A stretch of DNA of 39,723 bases from Nocardia speluncae NBRC 108251 (GTDB lineage Bacteria > Actinomycetota > Actinomycetes > Mycobacteriales > Mycobacteriaceae): NCBI RefSeq assembly GCF_001613245.1, contig NZ_BDBZ01000043.1:1-39723 (forward strand), given 5' to 3'. A program made the position numbers and the translations under genes. Below the pieces are notes generated by a model. The model did not search any database and had not been told where the DNA came from. It saw only the letters and a list, made by a program, of their open reading frames with translations. Below are positions 15,641 through 24,571 of this stretch, in pieces. Positions within the stretch are counted from its first letter, which is position 1, and the number at the start of each line of letters is the position of its first letter.

Positions 15641-15766
15641 AGATGGAGTGTATCTCCGTCTAGATGAGTGTTTTAGACATATATATGAGCTATCTACCCA
15701 TTCTGACACTCAAAGATGATCCGTAGATTCATGCTCGACGATGCCACCCAGGAACGGGAGTTCGAG

Positions 15767-16804
15767 ATGAAGATCGCTGTATACGGTGCCACCGGCCACA
15801 CCGGGAGCCACCTCACGGCAGAGTTGGTGCGACGGGGAGCCGACCGAGTCCTTGTCGGACGGGACAGCGACCGGTTGAGGTCGATCGCCCGGGACACCCG
15901 CTCCGAGATGCGAATTGCCACCCTCGGCGACCACCAAGCGCTGGTCGCAGCCTTCGCCGGAGCCGACGCGGTGATCAGCAGCCTGCCGGCCTATGTGGAT
16001 CACGGCGCACCTGTGCTGGCGGCCGCGATAGCCGCAGGAGCGCACTACGTGGACCTTTCGGGCGAACAACTGTGGTTGAAGCGGGCCTTCGACGAATTCG
16101 GCACGGCCGCCCGCGAAGCCGGTGTGGCGGCGGTCCCCGGGATCACCGACAGCAATCTGCCCGGGGATCTGCTTGCCAACCTGGCCGCCCGGCGGGTCGG
16201 CGGACCGGCGGATATCGTGATCAGCCACCGGACCCGAAGCGGCGGCGAAGGTTCACGAGGGAGTGCGCGGACCCTGCTGGCGAGCCTGGACTGGTTCCGA
16301 AGTGGTGGCTGGCACTATCAGGACGAGGGTCTGCACCGAGGCCCCCTCGACAGGCACACCACGATGGTGTTCCCCGGCGATACCGAGGAGACCGCGGTCA
16401 CGAAATTCCCGCAGCCACCGGTGCTGACGATTCCCCGGCACACGCCGGTTCGCTTCGTCAGCGGGGTCCTCGACGTGAATATCCACGCGGCCGTGGGCGG
16501 GATGACCTCCGATATCGTCGACACACTGCCGGAGGTGCCGTCGGTAACCGCAGATATGCGATACGACCTCGTGGTAGATGCGATCGGCGCGGACGGCGTA
16601 GGCGTGCGCGCGATACTGAGCGGCGTCGACTCCTACCGAGACTCCGCGCTCATGGCGGTGGCCGCGGCCGCCGCTCTCGTCGAGAACGAGACCGTGCATC
16701 CCGGAGTTCTGGCGGCCGCCGAGGCGTTTACACCGCAAGAATTTCTCGACGCACTGGTGCCGCACGGTATCGCCTGGCGCATCGAGGAGCCGGTGCGCCG
16801 ATGA
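15767..16804 (+). CDS. Saccharopine dehydrogenase-like NAD(P)-binding oxidoreductase
   Basis: A 345-residue protein with an N-terminal Rossmann fold of the saccharopine dehydrogenase/trans-acting enoyl reductase type. The dinucleotide motif is VYGATGHTGSH (G7, G10, G13), followed by LVGRDSDRL and ADAVISSLPAYVDHG. The start at ATG 15767 has GGAACGGGAG at 15751-15760. Its stop overlaps the ATG of the SGNH hydrolase gene (16801-16804), so the two are coupled. Divergence from the AraC regulator suggests inducible expression. The substrate is unknown; the family includes lipid and amino-acid oxidoreductases. Confidence 0.78.
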   Translation: MKIAVYGATGHTGSHLTAELVRRGADRVLVGRDSDRLRSIARDTRSEMRIATLGDHQALVAAFAGADAVISSLPAYVDHGAPVLAAAIAAGAHYVDLSGEQLWLKRAFDEFGTAAREAGVAAVPGITDSNLPGDLLANLAARRVGGPADIVISHRTRSGGEGSRGSARTLLASLDWFRSGGWHYQDEGLHRGPLDRHTTMVFPGDTEETAVTKFPQPPVLTIPRHTPVRFVSGVLDVNIHAAVGGMTSDIVDTLPEVPSVTADMRYDLVVDAIGADGVGVRAILSGVDSYRDSALMAVAAAAALVENETVHPGVLAAAEAFTPQEFLDALVPHGIAWRIEEPVRR

Positions 16805-18075
16805 GCATCCGGAAGATACGAACCAACCTGCTGTCTGCTCTGCTGGGAGTCCTGCTGACTGTCTCCGGTACGGCGCTGTACGTGGGTGCCTCCGGATCGA
16901 GCGCGCCGCACGAGACCTGGCTCGACAGCTGGTCCGCGGCGCAGATATCCGCCGGCGATGTGCTCGGGCCGAATTGGTCGGCCGCCGGTTTCGCCGGCCA
17001 CACCATCCGCCAGACCGTGCGCCCCACCCTCGCCGGGGACTCCGTTCGGATCACCCTGTCCAACCTCTTCGGTGATCGACCGCTGCCGATCGCGGCGGCC
17101 ACCATCGCGCACGCCACCGATGGTGCGGCGGTACGTTCGGGCACGGTGCGCCCGCTCTCCTTCGGCGGTGCACCTGGCGCGGTGATCCCGCAGGGTGCCG
17201 AACTCACCAGCGACGCCACCGACTACCCGGTCAATGCTCGGCAATCGCTCACCGTGACTCTGTATCTCAGCCGGCCGACGGGCCCGGCCACCTTCCACTA
17301 CCTCGCCAATACCACCACGTACCGCGCGATCGGGGATCACAGCGCCGACGTCGACGGCGGGGCGTTCACCGAATTCAGTAACTCGTGGTACTACCTGGCC
17401 GGCGTGGAAGTCTCCGGCATCCCGAACCGCGATGGCGTCGTCGTCTTCGGCGATTCCCTCACCGACGGTGCCGGGGCATGGCCCGATATGGACAATCGCT
17501 ATCCGGATGCGCTCGCCGACCGGCTTGCCGTGGCCGGCCGGCCACGCGCGGTGCTCAACGCCGGGATCGGCGGGAACCGTATCGTGTCGGATTCCGCGTA
17601 TGTCGGACAGCGCGCAGCAACCCGGTTCCGCCGCGATGTACTCGACAAGGAGGGGGTCGGCACCGTGATCCTGCTCTCGGGCATCAACGATATCGGCGCA
17701 AGCGAATTGCACGAACCATGGATGCGCCCGAATCCCGAGGTCACCGCCGGCCAGTTGATCGCCGAATACCGCCAGCTGATCCGGATGGCGCGCGCCGGTG
17801 GTTTGCAAATTATCGGCGGCACCCTGCTGCCCTTCCAGGGAGCTCCCTATTACAGTGAGCGGGGCGAACGAGTTCGCGACGCGGTCAACACCTGGATTCG
17901 CGGGTCCGGTGAGTTCGACGCTGTCGTCGACTTCGAACGAGCGCTCGCCGATCCGGCGGACCCGGACGCACTGGCTGCGCGGTTCGACAGCGGAGACCAG
18001 CTGCACCCCGGCCCCGCAGGGTATTCCGCAATGGCCGACGCCGCCGTGGCCGTCTTGCTGGGGGCCGCGGACTAG
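16801..18075 (+). CDS. Exported SGNH/GDSL hydrolase
   Basis: A 424-residue esterase- or lipase-like enzyme with a signal peptide or anchor at about residues 1-34. An N-terminal beta-rich domain (about 38-205, SWSAAQ, IRQTVRPTLAGDSVRI) precedes the SGNH domain. Catalytic blocks are Ser219 (FGDSLTDGAG), Gly258 (GIGGNR), Asn296 (SGINDIG), and Asp399 with His402 (GDQLHPG). This two-part architecture is known from secreted actinobacterial SGNH hydrolases. It is coupled to the upstream oxidoreductase by an ATGA overlap, which is unusual for an exported and a cytoplasmic enzyme. A lipid or acylated sugar substrate is a guess. Confidence 0.87.
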   Translation: MSIRKIRTNLLSALLGVLLTVSGTALYVGASGSSAPHETWLDSWSAAQISAGDVLGPNWSAAGFAGHTIRQTVRPTLAGDSVRITLSNLFGDRPLPIAAATIAHATDGAAVRSGTVRPLSFGGAPGAVIPQGAELTSDATDYPVNARQSLTVTLYLSRPTGPATFHYLANTTTYRAIGDHSADVDGGAFTEFSNSWYYLAGVEVSGIPNRDGVVVFGDSLTDGAGAWPDMDNRYPDALADRLAVAGRPRAVLNAGIGGNRIVSDSAYVGQRAATRFRRDVLDKEGVGTVILLSGINDIGASELHEPWMRPNPEVTAGQLIAEYRQLIRMARAGGLQIIGGTLLPFQGAPYYSERGERVRDAVNTWIRGSGEFDAVVDFERALADPADPDALAARFDSGDQLHPGPAGYSAMADAAVAVLLGAAD

Positions 18076-18268
18076 CTGTCGCCGGCCGATCGCGCGAGTT
18101 GCTCTCGATCCAGTCGACCCCGAATTTCACGACGACGGGCGCCTCGTATTCGACGTACCGCTTCCCGGCGCCTCGGCGTGTGCTTCTGGCGTGGTGCAGG
18201 AGTGCGGGGCAGCAGTCGGGCCCGGATGCGCCGAGTGGGGTAGCCGAGCGCGATGGCGCCGCGGCTGG

Positions 18269-18526
18269 TCAACCGTAGTGGTAGCGGCACGCTGCGATTC
18301 GGATCTCATCGTCCACGATCTTGTATACGAGTCGGTGCTCGTCGTTGATCCGCCGTGACCAGTAGCCCCGGAATCCGTGCTTCAACGGCTCCGGCTTCCC
18401 GATTCCCTCGTTGCCGTTGCGATCGATATCGGCGATCAGCTGATTGATCCGCTTCAACAGCTTTCGATCCTGCGCCTGCCACCACAGGTAATCCTGCCAG
18501 GAATTCTCGTCCCAAACGAGTTTCAC
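18269..18526 (-). CDS. yoeB: YoeB family toxin
   Basis: An 85-residue ribosome-dependent mRNA endonuclease of the RelE/YoeB fold. The E. coli catalytic residues are conserved at equivalent positions: Glu46 (GKPEPLKH), Arg65 (DEHRLVY), His83 and Tyr84 (CRYHYG). The length equals that of E. coli YoeB within one residue. Its start overlaps the antitoxin stop by four bases, giving coupled translation with antitoxin first. The 18076-18268 gap before the convergent SGNH gene shows no gene. All key residues are intact, so it should be functional. Confidence 0.93.
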   Translation of the reverse strand: MKLVWDENSWQDYLWWQAQDRKLLKRINQLIADIDRNGNEGIGKPEPLKHGFRGYWSRRINDEHRLVYKIVDDEIRIAACRYHYG

Positions 18527-18774
18527 TCGATCACGTCTCGAACAGTGCCCGCGCCCTCTTCCAGGCGCTCGATCGCCGAGAGGAGGCGGCGGGCATTGGC
18601 CGGGCTTCGCAAGAGGTATGCGGTTTCCCGCAGTGACTCGTAGTCGTCGAGGGAAACCATTACCACCGGCTCGTGGCCGGCCCGGGTGATCACGACCTCC
18701 TCGCGGTCGTCGACAACGCTGTTCAGAACTTCCGCGTAGTTCTTACGCGACTCGGAATACGACATCGTGCGCAT
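18523..18774 (-). CDS. yefM: YefM family antitoxin
   Basis: An 83-residue Phd/YefM antitoxin. The N-terminal DNA-binding part (MRTMSYSESRKNYAEVLNSV) and the VVITRAGHEPVVMVSLDDY core are typical; the C-terminal tail from about residue 55 would bind the toxin. ATG 18774 is preferred because GAGGAGG at 18780-18786 sits 5 bases upstream; a start six codons earlier would bury this site. It is the first gene of the module and lies just downstream of the palindromic operator at 18789-18820, consistent with autoregulation by the antitoxin-toxin complex. Confidence 0.92.
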   Translation of the reverse strand: MRTMSYSESRKNYAEVLNSVVDDREEVVITRAGHEPVVMVSLDDYESLRETAYLLRSPANARRLLSAIERLEEGAGTVRDVIE

Positions 18775-18788
18775 TACGACCTCCTCGT

Positions 18789-18820
18789 TCACCCACGTAC
18801 ATAAAATTGTACGTGGGTGA
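18789..18820 (-). promoter_or_regulatory. yefM-yoeB operator palindrome
   Basis: Perfect 12-bp arms, TCACCCACGTAC (18789-18800) and GTACGTGGGTGA (18809-18820), surround an AT-rich 8-base centre. It lies immediately upstream of the antitoxin ribosome-binding site. Each arm carries a GTAC core; E. coli YefM-YoeB is known to recognise dyads with a TGTACA core. An operator role is therefore likely. Confidence 0.75.
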
Positions 18821-18867
18821 AACCGGGGGACGCAAGGCGCCTCGATCGCTGCCTGTGGCCACCCCGG

Positions 18868-19941
<1,074 letters not shown>

Positions 19942-20491
19942 GGCTGTTCACTTCCCTTCACCGAGTGGAACACGCGAAGTGGAGCGAATTCGCAACATGT
20001 GCGTGGTCATGGCGTCAGAGGCTACCGTTGAGGTTCCCGAGCTCCGCATGGTCTGTAGGTTTCCGCTGCAAATCGTGCCAGCGAACACCCCCGCTGTCCA
20101 CCCGTTCGGCGCGCTTGCGCGCGGGCCGAACGGGCGGGGTCGCGTGCAGTCGGATCGGCTGTCACCGGCCGGTCGGGTGGGCCGCCCGGGGCGTGGGGAC
20201 GGTGGGCTCCGACGATCGTCCGGGGCTCCCCGACGGAGTTCGGGCCGTGAGCAGGCCGCTTTCCGTGGTGTTTCGGCGTGCCGCGAATCGTCGGAGGAAT
20301 CAGCTGCTTTCAGTTGTTCGAAACCGCCGATGAACAGGTGATAACCATGTTACTGTCGCTCTGCTCGCGCTGCGGGAACGTTAGTTCTGAGCAGCGTGGG
20401 CGCCGGTGGCCGGGAATTCACCGCCCGGACCGCAGCGCGCTCGCGGGCCGCATCGAGGTGGCGTAGTAGTTCGATAGAACGGAATAGCAAG
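19942..20491. other. 550-base intergenic region with a strong hairpin
   Basis: No convincing gene is seen between the divergent sugC-like gene and the 20492 gene. It contains an inverted repeat, CCCGTTCGGC (20101-20110) and GCCGAACGGG (20125-20134), with GCGC segments inside that can extend the stem. A small dyad TAAC-CAT-GTTA lies near 20344-20354. The region must hold both promoters; no clear -35/-10 pair could be assigned. A small RNA or long leader is possible but not shown. Confidence 0.4.
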
Positions 20492-21061
20492 ATGGCAGTG
20501 CAGTTGGCTGTTGCCGATGATTTCGACAGTTCCGAAACCCGCGCCCCCGCACGACCGGGCGCCGCTACCAGGCCCCGGCGGATACCGCGGCATACCGGAG
20601 TCGTGCTGGCCCACTCGGTAGCCGAGGTCGTCGATTGCCTGGGCGGCTGGATATTCGACCGGACTCTCGCCGGCTGCGAAACAATTGTTTTCACACCGTC
20701 GCCGCGTGATACCCGGGCATTGGCGATCCTGGGTGCGAAAACCGCGGACTACGGTGATATCCCGGGCGTTCCGGGCTGGTGTGACGGCTTCGGCGTCCTG
20801 GCCGTTTCCGCCGAGATGTACGCGGCCGACCAGTTGGCCGGGGAGGCGGTAGGTGCCCGTCGCAGCGACGGCACGAGCCGCACCTATCTGTGGGGTGAAC
20901 GGCCCGGCGCCGGATCCGGCCCGGAGTTCGCGGTGATCACACCCCATCAGGTCAGCCTGGCCGGGCAAGCCTTCAAACGGCAAGCTCTGACAGCGGCCGG
21001 ACTTCCCGTCGACCGGACATCGGCCGCCGAACTGCTCTGGTCGGAGCCTGGAACGCGCTAG
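20492..21061 (+). CDS. Conserved-looking hypothetical protein
   Basis: A 189-residue protein that I do not recognise. The start at ATG 20492 (MAVQLAVADDFDSS) is preceded by AGAACGGAA. After a basic Ala/Arg/Pro-rich linker (about 15-35) there is a compact alpha/beta region (TGVVLAHSVAEVVDCLGGWI, then TIVFTPSPRDTRALAILGA), and a second part with VITPHQVSLAGQAFKRQAL. The alternation of hydrophobic strands and helices suggests a single soluble domain. No signal peptide, membrane helix or catalytic motif is evident. It is convergent with the TetR gene and shares no operon. Confidence 0.65.
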   Translation: MAVQLAVADDFDSSETRAPARPGAATRPRRIPRHTGVVLAHSVAEVVDCLGGWIFDRTLAGCETIVFTPSPRDTRALAILGAKTADYGDIPGVPGWCDGFGVLAVSAEMYAADQLAGEAVGARRSDGTSRTYLWGERPGAGSGPEFAVITPHQVSLAGQAFKRQALTAAGLPVDRTSAAELLWSEPGTR

Positions 21062-21077
21062 GCGTCGGCACCGGAGC

Positions 21078-21099
21078 CCGGCGCCGGTCCGGGCGCCGG
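21078..21099. terminator. Hairpin between convergent genes
   Basis: An inverted repeat CCGGCGCC/GGCGCCGG with a 6-base loop lies in the 45-base gap between the 20492 gene and the convergent TetR gene. It could end transcription from both sides. There is no U-tract. Confidence 0.45.
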
Positions 21100-21106
21100 C
21101 ATCACG

Positions 21107-21817
21107 TCAGGCCCGGTCTGTGGGAGGGCCGGGGCGGTCGTGGTTTCCCGGTGATGTGCCGGGGCGGTCGATACCGGGTCCGTACAGCGAGAACAGCGAG
21201 AAATCCAGCGCGGGGCCGGTCGCTTCGGCACCGGTGCTCGGCTTCCGCGCCGCGAGCCCCGAATTATCGCTGGTCAGCCGGTGTACGACGCGTTCGAGTG
21301 TGGACAGGACGGTCGGTACATCGGCGGTGCCGTCGACCAATCGGCCCACCATCGTGTAGCAGAGGTTGATCAGGACCACCGCGATATCGGCGACGTAGTC
21401 GCGATCCAGCCCGTCCAGCAGATGCGCGGCGGCCGGCAGCACAACCTCGAAACCCTGCCGGTCGAGCCGGTTCCCACCGGGCGTGGCGCGGGCCCGGTAG
21501 AACGCGTGCGCCATCTGCGGACTGCTCTCCCACGGCTGGAATACCCTCCGCACCAGGCGCATCAGTCCCTCGGCCAACGACTCAGCCCGCGGCGGTGGCG
21601 ACAGTTCGACGTAGGAGTGGGTCGCCATCCACGCCTCGACCGCCGCCAAGATGAGCTCGTCACGGTTGCTGTGCAGGCCGTAGATGGTCGTCAGCGATAC
21701 CCGGGCCCGTTTGGCTACCGCCCGCAACTGCACCGCGTCGTAGCCGTCGGACTCGATGATCTCGACGACGGCATCGAGAATCCTCGCCGCGGTGTCCATC
21801 TCCCCGGACCCATTCAC
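21107..21817 (-). CDS. TetR family transcriptional regulator
   Basis: A regulator of about 236 residues. The N-terminal helix-turn-helix (ARILDAVVEII through VSLTTIYGLHSNRDEL) is of the KstR-like TetR type; the C-terminal part is a helical ligand domain ending in a Pro/Gly-rich tail. The start is uncertain. GTG 21817 is used here because it leaves a short arm before helix 1; ATG 21799 has GGGGAG directly against it and is the alternative. The long upstream frame is low-complexity. Actinobacterial relatives often control lipid or sterol catabolism, but nothing in the neighbourhood confirms a target. Confidence 0.78.
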   Translation of the reverse strand: MNGSGEMDTAARILDAVVEIIESDGYDAVQLRAVAKRARVSLTTIYGLHSNRDELILAAVEAWMATHSYVELSPPPRAESLAEGLMRLVRRVFQPWESSPQMAHAFYRARATPGGNRLDRQGFEVVLPAAAHLLDGLDRDYVADIAVVLINLCYTMVGRLVDGTADVPTVLSTLERVVHRLTSDNSGLAARKPSTGAEATGPALDFSLFSLYGPGIDRPGTSPGNHDRPGPPTDRA

Positions 21818-21899
21818 CGGGTCATGGTAACTCGGTGCTTTCCCAGGCCGTGGCCCTCGCTGCCCCGTGACAGGACGCCGCACTCGCGGCCGGTGACCT

Positions 21900-22239
21900 G
21901 TGTACGTCGGCCGATTGACGCTGATCGACAACTTGCCTGTGGCGGCCACCGAGGTGCTGCGTCGGCGGGCGGATGCGGCCGCGGTACCCGTGCGGACTCA
22001 GGTGCGTAGGGAGTCGATCGCATCGGGGCGGCGGCAGGGTGCCGGCCGACGACGTGGTGGAGTTCGTGCGTGCCGGGCACCCCGGATGGGCGGCTGCCGG
22101 AGTCGCGTCGGTAGTGCTCGAACACGACCTGCCGGCGGATGTGCGGGCGGTGTTCGACGATCGCGCCCGGGCGGCCCCGGTGCAGGTGCGCCACCCTGCG
22201 TTCCGGCCAGGGCCGGCGTCGTACCCTGCGCGGTGGTGA
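21900..22239 (+). pseudogene. Frameshifted FitA/VapB-like antitoxin remnant
   Basis: Reading from GTG 21900 gives YVGRLTLIDNLPVAATEVL and RTQVRRESIASGRR, which resembles one repeat of the FitA/VapB-type antitoxins with duplicated ribbon-helix-helix units found in actinobacteria. The similarity then moves to another frame from about 22035 (PADDVVEFVRAGHPG, LEHDLPADVRAVFDDRARAA), a second repeat-like unit. It decays into unrelated sequence and stops at 22237-22239. A single indel near 22020-22040 would rejoin the two parts. No toxin gene follows. The family assignment is from memory of the motif style and is tentative. Confidence 0.35.
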
Positions 22240-22318
22240 CACCGCTAGCCGTGCCTGATGGGCGCCGGGCCCCGCTGATAGGGTCGGCCGTGGTTGTGGA
22301 TATGAAGGAGGGGGCACG

Positions 22319-22639
22319 GTGCCGGAGGAATTATCTGTCGAGCCCGGACATCTCGACGACCTCGCAACGAAGTTGCAGAAACTCGCAGATGACAACAGCC
22401 GGGCGCAGTCGTATGTGAAAAACCATATCGACTTGTCGAGCGAGCAGGCGGGGTTGATGTACGGGCGCGTCGCGGAGGCGATACAGCAGGTACGAGGATT
22501 TCTCGAAGGAAACTATCGCACTCTCGGGGATCTGACCGCGACATCCGCCGGTGAACTGTCCGGTTCGGCACAGATGTACCGGACAACGGATAAATCTACT
22601 GCTACTGCGCTGGACCGCACCTACCCGGGGAAGAAATGA
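22319..22639 (+). CDS. EspC-like type VII secretion target
   Basis: A 106-residue helical-hairpin protein of the EspC/DUF2580 class of ESX secretion-associated substrates. The start is GTG 22319, with a very strong GAAGGAGGGGG site upstream. The N-terminus EELSVEPGHLDDLATKLQKLA is typical. Near the C-terminus is Y87-R-T-T-D91, matching the YxxxD/E secretion signal of type VII substrates. Its stop overlaps the next ATG (22636-22639), so it is coupled to the long WxG protein, its likely secretion partner. No core ESX machinery gene (EccA-EccE, MycP) is in the window, so secretion would use a system encoded elsewhere. Confidence 0.82.
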   Translation: MPEELSVEPGHLDDLATKLQKLADDNSRAQSYVKNHIDLSSEQAGLMYGRVAEAIQQVRGFLEGNYRTLGDLTATSAGELSGSAQMYRTTDKSTATALDRTYPGKK

Positions 22640-23361
22640 ACTCCGATACACCCGTGGAAAAGCTGGTCACCCCCGGGGCGGGTGATCCTATGCCCGATGC
22701 ACTGGAACTCTTCCTGAACAATAACCTCTTCTCGCTCACCTACTGGGCCAACTGGTTCGTCGTCAAAACGATCGGTGCCGATCCGCTGGCCTGGGCGACC
22801 GAGCAGTTCACCGGGGACTGGGAGCAGATGGGGATATCCGCCGGTGCGATCAGAAATCTGGCGGACTACAACAGTTCCTACTCACGCGCACTGGACGATG
22901 CCGCCAAGGGGATCGATTCGTGGCGAGGGAACGCGGCGGATTCCGCACGCGAATACTTCGACGACCTTCGTGGTGCCGTCGGAGACCAGTCCGGTCCCCT
23001 TCGGGAAATCTCCACGCAGATAGAGGAATTCTCGCTCTCGTCCTATTACACGGCACAGGGAGTCTCGTTCCTGCTGCAAGGAATATTCGACACCGCTGCC
23101 ATAGCGATAATCAAGGAGGTGGCGGCTGCCGCCGCCGCCAAAACGGTGTACGGCCTCGCTGCTGCTGCCGCACTGCAAGCTTCGGTGGTTGCGGACATGG
23201 CCAAAATGATTGGTCTCTGGAACCAGGTCCTCAGCAAGTATGCGACCTACATCACCGGCGGCGAAGCGGCAATAGGCATGATCCTCAACGGAGTTGCCAT
23301 CCTCCAGTCCGAGGATGTGCCCCCTCTGCCCAACGCCGGATACGACCATCCAGGAGTATGA
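22636..23361 (+). CDS. Long WxG-motif protein, putative type VII substrate
   Basis: A 241-residue protein. A WXG100-like hairpin covers about residues 60-135, with W96-R-G98 in the turn and an EYFDDLRGAVG helix after it. An alanine-rich hydrophobic region follows (about 150-220; EVAAAAAAKTVYGLAAAAAL, then GGEAAIGMILNGVAIL), which could insert in a membrane or pack as a helical bundle. A short acidic/proline tail ends the protein. The N-terminal 55 residues contain aromatic clusters (SLTYWANWFVV). It is coupled upstream to the EspC-like gene and abuts the next gene. No enzymatic toxin domain is recognised. Pairing with EspC-like proteins is typical of ESX substrate cassettes. Confidence 0.75.
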   Translation: MNSDTPVEKLVTPGAGDPMPDALELFLNNNLFSLTYWANWFVVKTIGADPLAWATEQFTGDWEQMGISAGAIRNLADYNSSYSRALDDAAKGIDSWRGNAADSAREYFDDLRGAVGDQSGPLREISTQIEEFSLSSYYTAQGVSFLLQGIFDTAAIAIIKEVAAAAAAKTVYGLAAAAALQASVVADMAKMIGLWNQVLSKYATYITGGEAAIGMILNGVAILQSEDVPPLPNAGYDHPGV

Positions 23362-23363
23362 TT

Positions 23364-23885
23364 ATGAGCGCTCCGGAACCGGGTTTCGATATCACCCGGG
23401 GAGATGCCGCAGGTTCCCGCCACCTGGATTACGCGCTTCGAATACTGTCGAAGCATGCAGGTGATCCGGCTCTGAAAGCGATGAGTCGTGATGTGCTGTC
23501 GGGCAACCTCGGTGCGCGCGACTTCGTCCGGACCGACCAGATCAGCGCGGCCCTCGATACTGCGATGCCGGCGCTGATGAAACGTGTCGAGGCATTGTCC
23601 GAGCAGGAACGGGAAAGGCTCGCCGAGCAAGGTGACGGGATTCTCGATCGGTACCTGCGGGAAAACCCCGATTTGCCTGTTCCCGAACCGGCCCCGATTG
23701 CTGCTGAACCGGCGAACGATCGCCGGGATCCGCCTTCGAGTCCCGAATCTTCGTACCCCACCACAACTACGCAACTTTCGGGAAATCGCCGACAGTCCTG
23801 GCGCGACGTGATCGTTACCCCCGATGAACCGGACGAGGACGACCTCTATTTTCAGGAGCGCCGGGAACGCGGTTGGCTGCAATGA
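23364..23885 (+). CDS. Hypothetical protein of the type VII cassette
   Basis: A 173-residue soluble, acidic protein with no recognised domain. The start at ATG 23364 (MSAPEPGFDITRGD) is chosen because CAGGAG at 23351-23356 is 7 bases upstream; an ATG two codons earlier overlaps the previous stop. The N-terminal two thirds look helical (LDYALRILSKHAGDPALKAM, TAMPALMKRVEALSEQERERL). A Pro/Ser/Thr-rich linker (about 105-140) and an acidic end (DEPDEDDLYFQERRERG) follow. Being in the same tight operon as an EspC-like and a WxG protein, it may be a chaperone, partner or cargo; none of this is shown by the sequence. Confidence 0.7.
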   Translation: MSAPEPGFDITRGDAAGSRHLDYALRILSKHAGDPALKAMSRDVLSGNLGARDFVRTDQISAALDTAMPALMKRVEALSEQERERLAEQGDGILDRYLRENPDLPVPEPAPIAAEPANDRRDPPSSPESSYPTTTTQLSGNRRQSWRDVIVTPDEPDEDDLYFQERRERGWLQ

Positions 23886-23955
23886 GAACTGATCAGCGGT
23901 CCGGCAGTCGTGGCCGCGTGGGCGATTACGGCACGATGAATATCGGTTACCTCGC

Positions 23956-24561
23956 ATGAAACGTAAGGTGGACGCGACCGTCGCGTTGCGGCGGCATCGT
24001 GGCGGGATGACCTTGCGTGAATACAGTTGGCGAACCGGCGAGTTGGATGCGCCGCGTACGCTCACGCTCGAAGTCGGACAGGATTTCCCGGACCGTTGCG
24101 TCCGGCACGGCCGGAAGGCAGTGGAGTACCGCGACTCCGAGCTGCGGCTGCATCAGGGTGCTCGTGGGCAGGTGGAGACCAGTTGGTGGTCGTCCTTTGT
24201 CTGGGGGCTCGCGCGGTATCGCATGACACCGTCGACCACCGTGCAGGTCAGCGGCCGGTGGCCGATGTGCCGGACATGCGTGCGGTATCGCCGGATTCTC
24301 GAATTCATCGCGTACTGCCTCGGGCTCGCGGGTCCTGTGGCGTTGGCGGTTCTGTTCATGGCGGCCCAAGCCGGCGTGGTGCGGTCCGTAACTCTGTCCA
24401 TGGTATTCGCGTTCTTCCCCGGTTGGATCCCCGGTGCACTGGCTGTGGCGCTGACGCTGTATGCGCGCGGTAACCGCCCTGCCCGGGTCAGGCCCCTGAC
24501 GAGCGCGACAGCGATGACCGTCCGTGCTCACCCGGATTTCGCGGCCGCGCTCGAACGGTGA
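23956..24561 (+). CDS. Membrane protein with cysteine pair, cassette-associated
   Basis: A 201-residue protein. A soluble N-terminal half contains C48xxH51 and C105-R-T-C108, a possible zinc-ribbon arrangement (inference). Two transmembrane helices follow at about 114-137 and 144-170, then a short tail. ATG 23956 lacks a clear ribosome-binding site; ATG 24007 (MTLREYSWRTGE) is an alternative. It is 70 bases after the type VII cassette on the same strand. I do not recognise the family. Confidence 0.62.
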   Translation: MKRKVDATVALRRHRGGMTLREYSWRTGELDAPRTLTLEVGQDFPDRCVRHGRKAVEYRDSELRLHQGARGQVETSWWSSFVWGLARYRMTPSTTVQVSGRWPMCRTCVRYRRILEFIAYCLGLAGPVALAVLFMAAQAGVVRSVTLSMVFAFFPGWIPGALAVALTLYARGNRPARVRPLTSATAMTVRAHPDFAAALER

Positions 24562-24571
24562 ACCGAACCCG

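Noticed and set aside
16072..16800. N-terminal extension of the SGNH hydrolase frame back to 16072
   Set aside because: It overlaps the oxidoreductase gene in another frame. The signal peptide and ATGA-coupled start at 16801 are the real N-terminus.
17885..18130. Small minus-strand frame beginning MKFGVDWIESNS between the SGNH and yoeB genes
   Set aside because: It runs mostly antisense to the SGNH hydrolase and turns Arg/Pro-rich after 20 residues; not convincing as a gene.
22319..24561. A full ESX secretion locus
   Set aside because: Only substrate-like and accessory genes are present; no EccA-EccE or mycosin gene is in the window.
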